12,319 bases of DNA from Deltaproteobacteria bacterium. GTDB taxonomy: Bacteria > Desulfobacterota > Desulfuromonadia > Desulfuromonadales > Geothermobacteraceae. The notes under the pieces were generated by a model that was given only the letters and a program-made list of their open reading frames with translations, was not told the origin of the DNA and ran no database searches. Shown here in pieces: positions 6,414 through 12,319 of the stretch (its first letter is position 1; each line of letters opens with the position of its first letter). Location: assembly GCA_003695205.1 (NCBI GenBank), contig RFIO01000082.1, forward strand, positions 1-12,319, given 5' to 3'. A program made the translations under genes and the position numbers.

Positions 6414-8086
6414 CGTGGGGTACCGACATCGGGGATGCCGTCCGACTCCTGCCCCTGGGAGGGCTGGGCGAGATCGGCCTCAACATGATGGCGCTCGAAT
6501 GCGCCGGCAGCCTGCTGATCATCGACTGCGGCCTGATGTTTCCCGAGCCGCACATGCTCGGTGTCGACCTGGTGCTGCCCGACATCACCGTCTTGCGCGA
6601 ACGCAGGCAGGATATCCGGGCCGTGCTGCTCACCCACGGCCATGAAGATCACATCGGCGCCCTCCCCTACCTGATCGACGACCTCGGATCGCCGCCGGTC
6701 TACGGCACAGCCCTGACCCTTGCGCTGCTGGAAAATCGCCTTGCCGAACAGACCCTGGCCCATCCTGCCGACCTGCGCCCGGTCGAGGTGCGTCAGCCGT
6801 TCGAACTGGGGCCGTTTCGCATCGAATTCTTCCGGGTCGCGCACAGCATCGTCGATGGCGCAGGCCTGGTACTGCGCACTCCGGCCGGCACCATCGTCCA
6901 CACCGGCGACTTCAAGCTCGATCCGACTCCGGTCGACGGCCTGACAACCGACCTTGAACTGCTCGAAGCCCTTGGCAATGCTGGCGTTCGTCTGCTCCTG
7001 GCCGACTCCACCAATGTCGAGAGACCGGGGCACACCCTCTCGGAACGCAGTGTCGGCGAAACCTTTGAACAGATCCTGCCGCGCTGTGCCGGTCGTGCCA
7101 TTGTCGCCACCTTCTCCTCCAACATTCACCGCATTCAGCAGGTCTTTGACGCCGCTTTCCGCTGCAACCGAAAGGTCCTGGTCAACGGTCGCAGCATGAT
7201 TGCCAACATCGCCGTCGCCCGCCGGCTTGGACGCCTCAACGTCCGCGACAGCCAGCTGGTTGACCTGCACACCTGGCGCGGTCTTCCAGCCGAACAGGCC
7301 CTGCTGCTCACCACTGGCAGCCAGGGGGAACCGCTGTCGGCCCTGTCGCGCATGGCGGCCGGTGACCACAAGCAGCTCGCCATCGAGCCCGGGGACAGCG
7401 TCATCCTGTCGTCCAAGTTCATTCCCGGCAACGAAAAGGCGATCTACAGCCTGATCAACCAGCTCTACCGGCGCGGCGCCGAAGTCCATTATGAAACCAC
7501 GAGCGAGATCCATGTCTCCGGGCACGCCGCCCGTGAAGAACTGGCCCGCGTGCACCGGCTGGTACGCCCCCGCACCTTCGTTCCCATCCACGGCGAATAC
7601 CGTCACCTGGTGCAGCATGGCCGACTGGCCAGGGAAATCAATCCGGACTGCGAAGCCGTCGTACTGGCCAACGGCCAGTCGCTGCTCCTGACAACAGAAT
7701 CCTCCGAGAGGTCCGGCGAAGTTGAAACCGGTCGTATCTTTGTCGATGGCCGGGGCGTCGGCGACCTGACCGGCATCGAACTGCGCGACCGCCGGCACCT
7801 GGCCAACCACGGCGTGGTCAACGTGATCATGGCCGTGAACCAGAAGACCGGCAGCCTGCTCTACGGGCCGGAGATCTTTTCCCGGGGCTTTGTGACCGAA
7901 GAGTCCGGCGGCGGCATTGTGGCCGAAGCGGAATCAGCCGTACGGGCCGTCCTGGCCGAACACAGCCTTGCCCGTATCACCGACTGGGATGAACTGCGCA
8001 TCGAAGTGCGCAAAACCCTGCGCCGGCTATTCAACAAGAGACTCGACAGAAGACCGCTTATTTTGCCTATAATATTGCTACTCTAG
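6410..8086 (+). CDS. rnj: Ribonuclease J
   Basis: Metallo-beta-lactamase/beta-CASP nuclease with endonuclease and 5'-to-3' exonuclease activity on RNA; cytoplasmic. The 558 residues match the family length (about 550-560). Visible motifs: the N-terminal LGGLGEIGLN (16-25), zinc motif HGHEDH (76-81), H145 in RVAHSI, D167 in HTGDFK, the beta-CASP block ATFSSNIHRI (233-242), GSQGEP (303-308), SGHA (370-373) and the final metal histidine in VPIHGEYRHL (391-400). The C-terminal domain ends with RRPLILPI (547-554), the usual RNase J ending. The start overlaps the stop of the acyltransferase gene by ATGA; a modest purine-rich AAGAAG lies just before it. Coupling of a lipid gene with an RNA-decay gene looks like operon packing rather than a shared pathway. 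All metal ligands are intact, so it should be active. Confidence 0.95.
   Translation: MTWGTDIGDAVRLLPLGGLGEIGLNMMALECAGSLLIIDCGLMFPEPHMLGVDLVLPDITVLRERRQDIRAVLLTHGHEDHIGALPYLIDDLGSPPVYGTALTLALLENRLAEQTLAHPADLRPVEVRQPFELGPFRIEFFRVAHSIVDGAGLVLRTPAGTIVHTGDFKLDPTPVDGLTTDLELLEALGNAGVRLLLADSTNVERPGHTLSERSVGETFEQILPRCAGRAIVATFSSNIHRIQQVFDAAFRCNRKVLVNGRSMIANIAVARRLGRLNVRDSQLVDLHTWRGLPAEQALLLTTGSQGEPLSALSRMAAGDHKQLAIEPGDSVILSSKFIPGNEKAIYSLINQLYRRGAEVHYETTSEIHVSGHAAREELARVHRLVRPRTFVPIHGEYRHLVQHGRLAREINPDCEAVVLANGQSLLLTTESSERSGEVETGRIFVDGRGVGDLTGIELRDRRHLANHGVVNVIMAVNQKTGSLLYGPEIFSRGFVTEESGGGIVAEAESAVRAVLAEHSLARITDWDELRIEVRKTLRRLFNKRLDRRPLILPIILLL
8043..8073 (+). promoter_or_regulatory. uppP: Promoter candidate for uppP inside the end of the RNase J gene
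   Basis: A perfect -10 hexamer TATAAT (8068-8073) lies in an AT-rich patch within the last codons of the RNase J gene, with TCGACA (8043-8048, 5/6 to the -35 consensus) 19 bp before it. That spacing is longer than the optimal 17, which lowers confidence. Transcription would begin near 8080, about 35 nt before the uppP start. Confidence 0.42.
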
Positions 8087-8114
8087 CCTCTAATCCGCAT
8101 AAGCGAGGGACCCT

Positions 8115-8906
8115 ATGGATCCGATTCACGCCATCTGGCTCGGCCTGCTGCAGGGCCTGACCGAATTTCTGCCGGTTTCCAGTTCCGGCCACCTGGTCAT
8201 CGCCCAGCACTTTCTGCCGGGCTTTGACCAGCCGGGCGTGCTGTTCGATGTTCTGCTGCACGCCGCCACCATGCTGGCGGTCTGTCTCTACTTCCGCCGG
8301 GAACTGACGGCGCTGCTGACCAGCCTGCCGGGCAGAACCCCCGAACAGCGTGGACACCGCCGCCTGCTCGGCATGATTCTGCTGGCCTCAGTCCCGACCG
8401 CAGCGATCGGCCTGGGATTCGAAGACCTTTTTCTCTCCCTGTTCGACAGCCTGAAGACGGTGGCTGTCATGCTGCTGGTCACCGGGTTGCTCCTGCTGGT
8501 GGCCGAGCGCCTGCGCAGGGACGGAAGGCCTCTGACCGGCATCAACGCCCTGGACGCCCTTCTGGTCGGCACGGTGCAGGGATTTGCCATCATTCCCGGC
8601 ATTTCCCGCAGTGGCTCGACCATTGCGGCGCTGCTGCTGCGCGGCGTCGACGGCGAAGCAGCAGCGCGCTTCTCCTTCCTGCTTGCCCTGCCGGCCGTCG
8701 GCGGTGCCACCCTTTTGTCGCTCAAGGATCTCGGCAAGGTTCCCGCCGGCGACCTTCCTGCCTACCTCACCGGGGCACTTGTCGCCTTCCTGGTCGGCCT
8801 GGGCGCCATCCACCTGCTCATGGGGGTCATTCGAAAGCGCCGCCTGTCCTGGTTCGCCATCTACTGCTGGATCGTCGGACTCGCCTTTCTGCTGACACCG
8901 CTCTGA
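8115..8906 (+). CDS. uppP: Undecaprenyl-diphosphatase UppP (BacA family)
   Basis: Integral membrane phosphatase that converts undecaprenyl diphosphate to the monophosphate carrier lipid for peptidoglycan and O-antigen synthesis; overexpression of the family is linked with bacitracin resistance. 263 residues, the normal size. Signature 1 is seen as GLTEFLPVSSSGHL (14-27, with catalytic E17 and H26), and signature 2 as PGISRSGST (161-169, with R165). Hydrophobic segments cover about 41-60, 84-101, 114-131, 145-160, 185-203, 216-237 and 246-262, consistent with a polytopic protein. ATG 8115 follows GAGGGA (8105-8110) at about 5 nt. It sits 28 bp after the RNase J gene and could be read from that operon as well as from its own promoter candidate. 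Secure identification. Confidence 0.97.
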   Translation: MDPIHAIWLGLLQGLTEFLPVSSSGHLVIAQHFLPGFDQPGVLFDVLLHAATMLAVCLYFRRELTALLTSLPGRTPEQRGHRRLLGMILLASVPTAAIGLGFEDLFLSLFDSLKTVAVMLLVTGLLLLVAERLRRDGRPLTGINALDALLVGTVQGFAIIPGISRSGSTIAALLLRGVDGEAAARFSFLLALPAVGGATLLSLKDLGKVPAGDLPAYLTGALVAFLVGLGAIHLLMGVIRKRRLSWFAIYCWIVGLAFLLTPL

Positions 8907-8917
8907 TTCCGTTTTGA

Positions 8918-8947
8918 TTGATATTTCAAGGCATTTTGCGCTATAGT
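8918..8947 (+). promoter_or_regulatory. ftsK: Promoter candidate for ftsK, predicting a near-leaderless transcript
   Basis: TTGATA (8918-8923, 5/6) and TATAGT (8942-8947, 5/6) are separated by 18 bp in the 51-bp gap between uppP and ftsK. The start point would fall at about 8953-8955, only 3-5 nt before the ATG at 8958. No Shine-Dalgarno sequence is visible before that ATG. Confidence 0.55.
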
Positions 8948-8957
8948 TCGGCTCGAT

Positions 8958-11243
8958 ATGGCAGATGACAGCAAACCCTTCTTCCGGGAACACCTGAAAA
9001 AAGAGATCGCCGGTATTTTCTGGCTGGCGTTCGCCTTCTTCACCCTGCTGAGCCTGGTCTCCTTCTCCTCCGCGGACCCGTCATTCAACAACAACCTGCA
9101 TCCGCACCAGATTCGCAACTTCGGCGGCATTGTCGGCGCCCATCTTGCCGACCTGTTTTTCCAGGTTTTCGGCCTGCCTTCCTTCCTCGTGCCCCTGGCC
9201 TGCTTCCTGTTCGCCTGGCGCCTGCTCAAGTTCCGTGACATCAAGGTACGCTTCTACAAGATCGGGGCCTTTTTGCTGCTGCTGGTGACGCTCGACGGCC
9301 TGATCGCGCTCAAATGGCACGCGGTCACCCTCTTCGGCGAGCCGATTAACCAGGCCGGCGGCGCCATCGGGCGCATCCTGGCCGACCCCCTGCGCGGCTA
9401 CCTCAACGCCTCCGGGGCCTTTATCCTTCTGCTGGCTCTTTTCCTTGCCGCCTTCATGCTGGTGGCCCGGTTCAGCATGGTGCTGTTCCTCGAGGGGATG
9501 GCCGAACGGGTCGGCGCCGCGCTGGACAAGCGCCGCACCGCCAGAGCCGAGCGAAAGAAGGAAAAGGCTCGCAAAAAAGGGAAGCAGACAGAAAGAGAAC
9601 CGGTCATCATTCAGGCTGAACCGGTAGCACTGCCTGAGCCGAAAACAACCAAAATCACCGCCCGGCGCAAGGGACGCAAGCAACCGCCCCCCGACCAGGA
9701 AAGCTTTGACTTTCTCGAACCGGCCGGGACCTATCACTTCCCATCCCTCAGCCTGCTCGATCACGATGGCGACGCCACGCCACCCGTCGACCGGGACGCG
9801 CTGATGATGAACGCGCGTCTGCTGGAGAAGAAGCTGCGCGATTTCGGGGTTGAGGGCGAGGTTTCCGAGGTCAAACCGGGGCCGGTCGTCACCATGTACG
9901 AATTTTCCCCGGCACCGGGCGTCAAGGTCAACAAGATCGCCGGCCTGGCCGACGACCTGGCCATGGCCCTGCAGGCGCTTTCGATCCGCATCGTCGCCCC
10001 GATTCCCGGTCGCGGCGTTGTCGGCATCGAAATCCCCAACAAGGAACGGGAAACCGTCTACCTGAAGGAAATCTTCCAGAGCCCCGAATTCCTCAAGCAT
10101 TCAGGAAAATTGCCTCTGGCTCTCGGCAAGGACATCTTCGGGCACACCGTGGTCTCCGACCTGGCCAAAATGCCCCACCTGCTGGTTGCCGGTTCGACCG
10201 GCAGCGGCAAGTCGGTGTCGGTCAATACCATGATCCTGTCTTTGCTCTATCGCTGGAGTCCAAAGGATGTACGCCTGATCATGGTCGACCCCAAGATGCT
10301 CGAACTGTCGATCTATGAGGGCGTACCACACCTGCTTCTGCCGGTGGTGACCGACCCGAAAAAGGCGAGCCTCGCCCTGGCCTGGGCCGTACGCGAGATG
10401 GAGCGGCGCTACAAGCTGATGGCCGACAAGGGCGTGCGCAACATCGAGGGCTACAACAAAAAGATCGCCAAGGAGGAGAAGGAACGGGAGGAGCTGGCCC
10501 GCAAGGGTGTTATCCAGCTCGAACCGGAACCGGAACCGCTCGATCCGGATGCTCCCGTCCCCGAGCCCGAAGAGGAACTGGACCACGGCCACCTGCCCTA
10601 CATCGTGGTGATCGTCGACGAACTCGCCGACCTGATGATGGTCGCGGGGCGCGAAATCGAGGAGAGTGTCGCCCGCCTGGCGCAGATGGCGCGCGCATCG
10701 GGTATCCACCTGATTCTGGCAACCCAGCGACCCAGCGTCGATGTCATCACCGGCCTGATCAAGGCCAACTTTCCGACCCGCATCTCCTTCAAGGTCTTTT
10801 CCCGGACCGATTCGCGCACCGTCCTGGATCAGATGGGGGCCGAAAGCCTGCTTGGCATGGGCGACATGCTCTTTCTGCCGCCCGGAACCGGGGTCCTGCA
10901 GCGGGTCCACGGCGCCTTCGTGTCGGAGCTTGAGGTGCAGAGAGTTGTCGATTTCCTCAAAAAACAGGGCGACCCCGAGTACGACAGAAGCATTCTCGAA
11001 GCCCCCGCCGATTCCAGCACCGGCGCCGGAGAGGATGACGATTACGACGAGAAGTGGGACGAGGCCCTGGCCATTATCGCCGAAACCCGCCAGGCCTCCA
11101 TCTCCATGCTCCAGCGGCGGCTGCGCCTGGGCTACAACCGCGCGGCCCGCATGATCGAAAAGATGGAGCGCGAAGGCATCGTCGGCCCCTCGGACGGTAC
11201 CAGCCGGCCGCGCGAGGTCTTCATCAGCAAAATCGAAGGCTGA
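8958..11243 (+). CDS. ftsK: DNA translocase FtsK
   Basis: Septum-anchored ATP-driven DNA pump that clears chromosome from the division site and directs dimer resolution at dif by XerCD. 761 residues. The N-terminal membrane domain has four hydrophobic segments (about 17-36, 71-91, 101-118, 151-171), followed by a basic then Pro-rich linker (about 190-250). The motor has the alpha domain (about 275-385), then Walker A AGSTGSGKSVSVNT (411-424, K418), and Walker B YIVVIVDELAD (548-558, D554/E555). Next come ATQRPSVDVITGLIKANFPT (588-607) and the winged-helix gamma domain (about 698-761), which reads KOPS-type orientation sequences. An acidic, Pro-rich loop with alternating Glu-Pro (521-542) extends between Walker A and B. 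The linker is short, giving a SpoIIIE-like length rather than the 1329 residues of E. coli FtsK. No in-frame ATG or GTG lies nearby downstream, so ATG 8958 is the start despite having no Shine-Dalgarno. Confidence 0.97.
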   Translation: MADDSKPFFREHLKKEIAGIFWLAFAFFTLLSLVSFSSADPSFNNNLHPHQIRNFGGIVGAHLADLFFQVFGLPSFLVPLACFLFAWRLLKFRDIKVRFYKIGAFLLLLVTLDGLIALKWHAVTLFGEPINQAGGAIGRILADPLRGYLNASGAFILLLALFLAAFMLVARFSMVLFLEGMAERVGAALDKRRTARAERKKEKARKKGKQTEREPVIIQAEPVALPEPKTTKITARRKGRKQPPPDQESFDFLEPAGTYHFPSLSLLDHDGDATPPVDRDALMMNARLLEKKLRDFGVEGEVSEVKPGPVVTMYEFSPAPGVKVNKIAGLADDLAMALQALSIRIVAPIPGRGVVGIEIPNKERETVYLKEIFQSPEFLKHSGKLPLALGKDIFGHTVVSDLAKMPHLLVAGSTGSGKSVSVNTMILSLLYRWSPKDVRLIMVDPKMLELSIYEGVPHLLLPVVTDPKKASLALAWAVREMERRYKLMADKGVRNIEGYNKKIAKEEKEREELARKGVIQLEPEPEPLDPDAPVPEPEEELDHGHLPYIVVIVDELADLMMVAGREIEESVARLAQMARASGIHLILATQRPSVDVITGLIKANFPTRISFKVFSRTDSRTVLDQMGAESLLGMGDMLFLPPGTGVLQRVHGAFVSELEVQRVVDFLKKQGDPEYDRSILEAPADSSTGAGEDDDYDEKWDEALAIIAETRQASISMLQRRLRLGYNRAARMIEKMEREGIVGPSDGTSRPREVFISKIEG

Positions 11244-11274
11244 CCGGGATCGCCCAACCGGCAACCACCTTCCA

Positions 11275-11964
11275 TCAGCCCTCCAGCCCCAGCTTTTCCG
11301 CCCGCCGAACCAGGTTGCGCACGGTACTGCAGGTCCAGCACCCGATTCGCCCGGTCGCAGTCGGCACACCTTCCTCATTGAACAAGCGTGCAACCCCGTT
11401 CATGCTGCTGCCGGCCCGCATGAGCGCCGCCACCCTGTGGTAGTGACTGCGGGCGAAGCGATCGGCCGCGCTGCGGCGTTCGCTGGCCCCGCATTGCCGG
11501 CCACGGGCCGCGGCCTGTTCGCTGAGCCGGGCACCGGATGGGCAAAACCGCCCCTGGCGCCGGGCCAGATCCAGCCCCCAGCGGATTTTTCGCCCGACCT
11601 GCCTGCGACGGTAATCGGCAACTTCAAGCAATTCGGGCACCAGCTTGTCGTTGAAAGCCGGCAGATCGGCCGCTCTGATCTCGACACCGCTGTGTGCCAG
11701 TCGCCTGAGAAATTCGACCCCCGTAACCAGATCGCCCACCATGGCCACCAGCAGACAGGCCTGAGAGTCACGCGCCCGCGCCAGAGCAGCCTCAAGAACC
11801 GGCCGGTCACGCATGCGCGGTCGCTCCAGTTCGAAGACCTCGTCAAGAATTCCGGCATTCTCCCGATTCACCCAGGCCTCGACATCCCGCTGCTGACCAT
11901 CGAGATAGAGACGGCTTCTGCGCCTGCCTGGCTCGGCTACCCGGTAATAGACAATCACGTTCAA
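11275..11964 (-). CDS. Serine-recombinase-like protein lacking catalytic residues
   Basis: 229 residues. The N-terminal half (about 1-137) aligns with the resolvase/invertase catalytic domain. It opens VYYRVAEPG, where the family has YxRVS; Ala10 (codon GCC) stands at the position of the nucleophile Ser10 of gamma-delta resolvase. The LDRLGR active-site block is replaced by VGDLVTG (76-82), so the Asp and Arg residues there are also lost. The Arg in MRDRPVLEAAL (51-61) and the long E-helix region YRRRQVGRKIRWG (118-130) remain. The C-terminal part (about 173-229) resembles the DNA-binding recombinase domain (GSSMNGVARLFNEEGVPT, 185-202). It lacks the size and zinc-ribbon/coiled-coil of large serine integrases. 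Strand transfer is not expected; a DNA-binding or regulatory role is inference. The start shown is TTG; GTG at 11956-11958 is an equally possible start, and neither has a well-spaced Shine-Dalgarno. It converges with ftsK, 31 bp away. The frame is intact, so it is not an obvious pseudogene. Confidence 0.75.
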   Translation of the reverse strand: MNVIVYYRVAEPGRRRSRLYLDGQQRDVEAWVNRENAGILDEVFELERPRMRDRPVLEAALARARDSQACLLVAMVGDLVTGVEFLRRLAHSGVEIRAADLPAFNDKLVPELLEVADYRRRQVGRKIRWGLDLARRQGRFCPSGARLSEQAAARGRQCGASERRSAADRFARSHYHRVAALMRAGSSMNGVARLFNEEGVPTATGRIGCWTCSTVRNLVRRAEKLGLEG

Positions 11965-12060
11965 TTTATAAATCCAGATTCCTTTTTTTATTTGTTTTTA
12001 TATACCACAGACAGGCAGAATGCGCATATTGTCGAAAAATTCCCTGATTTAACAAACAGT
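11961..12060. other. AT-rich island between the recombinase-like gene and the last gene
   Basis: Hand count gives about 30 G+C in 100 bases, far below the surrounding coding DNA. It contains a perfect 10-bp palindrome ATTTATAAAT (11964-11973) directly abutting the TTG start of the recombinase-like gene, and T-runs at about 11983-11999. On the minus strand no -35/-10 pair with good spacing is convincing. It probably holds the control region of the minus-strand gene, or marks an old insertion boundary. Confidence 0.5.
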
Positions 12061-12102
12061 TGGGCCAACACAACACACGACCGACCCTAAAGAAGACGAC
12101 CT

Positions 12103-12144
12103 GGACCGGTTGCGCCCGGGCGCTGGTCCGTCAGCTCGCCCGGG
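12103..12144. repeat. Overlapping GC-rich inverted repeats (two mutually exclusive hairpins)
   Basis: Structure A pairs GGACC (12103-12107) with GGTCC (12125-12129) around the perfect 12-bp palindrome GCGCCCGGGCGC (12112-12123). Structure B pairs CCCGGGCG (12115-12122) with CGCCCGGG (12137-12144), extended by CTG/CAG with a 2-nt bulge and a 6-nt loop. They share bases, so only one can form at a time. Neither strand has a T-tract after the stem, so this is not a standard intrinsic terminator. Confidence 0.5.
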
Positions 12145-12157
12145 GGAATGAGCCTCC

Positions 12158-12193
12158 GTTCACACTTCACCCCTTGTTCACAAACGGTGAACG
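12158..12193. promoter_or_regulatory. Operator-like GTTCAC/GTGAAC palindrome with an extra upstream half-site
   Basis: A perfect inverted repeat GTTCAC-AAACG-GTGAAC covers 12176-12192. A third copy of the half-site, GTTCAC, lies at 12158-12163, 18 bp (nearly two helical turns) upstream in direct orientation. The outer pair extends to 7 bp (CGTTCAC at 12157-12163 and GTGAACG at 12187-12193). The palindrome covers the -35 box and spacer of the promoter candidate for the last gene, a typical repressor position. I cannot name the regulator. Confidence 0.55.
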
Positions 12194-12202
12194 CGATAAA
12201 CT
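12174..12202 (+). promoter_or_regulatory. Promoter candidate for the gene at 12238
   Basis: TTGTTC (12174-12179, 3/6) and TAAACT (12197-12202, 4/6) are separated by 17 bp. The match is weak, as expected if an activator or repressor is involved. The start would be near 12209, giving a leader of about 29 nt with AGGA at 12224-12227. Confidence 0.35.
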
Positions 12203-12237
12203 TATGAACAGACCCTTTTTACCAGGAACGATCCGCC

Positions 12238-12319
12238 ATGGGCATCAAGCTGACTGAAAACGAACGACAGACCCTGGAACAATGCCTGCGCAACCTGCAG
12301 TCGCTGGACGGCTGCCGAG
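12238..12319 (+). CDS. Start of an unrecognised gene, truncated by the window end
   Basis: ATG at 12238 opens a frame that stays open to the end of the window (27 full codons). It begins MGIKLTENERQTLEQCLRNL and continues QSLDGCR. The visible part is a charged, amphipathic helix without a signal peptide, so a cytoplasmic protein is likely. AGGA (12224-12227) lies 10 nt before the ATG, a little far but acceptable. It is preceded by the palindromic operator-like site at 12158-12193, suggesting regulated expression. No family can be assigned from so few residues. Confidence 0.6.
   Translation, partial: MGIKLTENERQTLEQCLRNLQSLDGCR

Noticed and set aside
6041..7810. Very long minus-strand open frame of 589 codons
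   Set aside because: It is antisense to the acyltransferase and RNase J, whose catalytic motifs are intact. Long shadow frames are expected in GC-rich DNA.
10458..10600. Glu/Pro-rich insert in the FtsK motor as a possible domain insertion
   Set aside because: A variable loop between Walker A and B occurs at this place in FtsK proteins generally; this one is somewhat long and acidic but not a separate domain.
11235..11280. Inverted repeats GGCTGA/TCAGCC and GAAGG/CCTTC spanning the convergent stops of ftsK and the recombinase-like gene, as a bidirectional terminator
   Set aside because: The stems are only 5-6 bp with loops of about 30 nt and no T-tract on either strand; two coincident stop codons partly explain the symmetry.
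12060..12257. Possible 65-codon plus-strand gene, including a 17-codon inner frame from ATG 12204
   Set aside because: It crosses the hairpin and operator regions and has no Shine-Dalgarno. The inner frame would start at or before the predicted transcription start and overlaps the better supported start at 12238. A leader peptide is possible but unsupported.

Overview
The window is about 12.3 kb of GC-rich, densely packed bacterial chromosome. The gene set (FadD-type acyl-CoA ligase, HEAT protein plus HD-GYP phosphodiesterase, ssb, PlsC-type acyltransferase, RNase J, UppP, FtsK) and the base composition suggest a Desulfuromonadales/Geobacter-like member of the former Deltaproteobacteria. This assignment is an inference from gene style, with no marker RNA present. 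I see no rRNA, tRNA, CRISPR array or complete insertion sequence.

Layout. (1) 3-1439 (+): the 3' part of a long-chain fatty acyl-CoA synthetase. (2) 1538-4412 (+): a two-gene overlapping operon, a 518-residue HEAT-repeat protein followed by an HD-GYP protein. It has its own promoter at 1468-1496, and the two proteins share a similar N-terminal module of about 130 residues. (3) 4480-5519 (-): ssb followed by a small HEAT-repeat protein, probably one operon. (4) 5520-5708: a divergent regulatory region with back-to-back sigma70-like promoters. (5) 5709-8086 (+): a PlsC-type acyltransferase overlapping an RNase J gene by 4 nt. (6) 8115-8906 (+): uppP, with a promoter candidate inside the end of the RNase J gene. 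(7) 8958-11243 (+): ftsK, whose best promoter would give an almost leaderless mRNA. (8) 11275-11964 (-): a small serine-recombinase-like protein that has lost its catalytic serine and the other active-site residues. (9) 11965-12237: a regulatory gap with an AT-rich island (about 30% GC by hand count), a very GC-rich hairpin region, and a promoter overlapped by a perfect GTTCAC-N5-GTGAAC operator-like palindrome. (10) 12238-end (+): the start of an unrecognised gene.

Functionally most of the window is housekeeping: lipid activation and phospholipid acylation, ssDNA binding, RNA turnover, undecaprenyl phosphate recycling and chromosome segregation. The parts most worth a second look are the HEAT/HD-GYP pair with the duplicated N-terminal module and a divergent GYP motif, the catalytically dead recombinase-like protein beside ftsK, and the operator/hairpin region in front of the last gene. 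I did not find a clear defence or mobile system.
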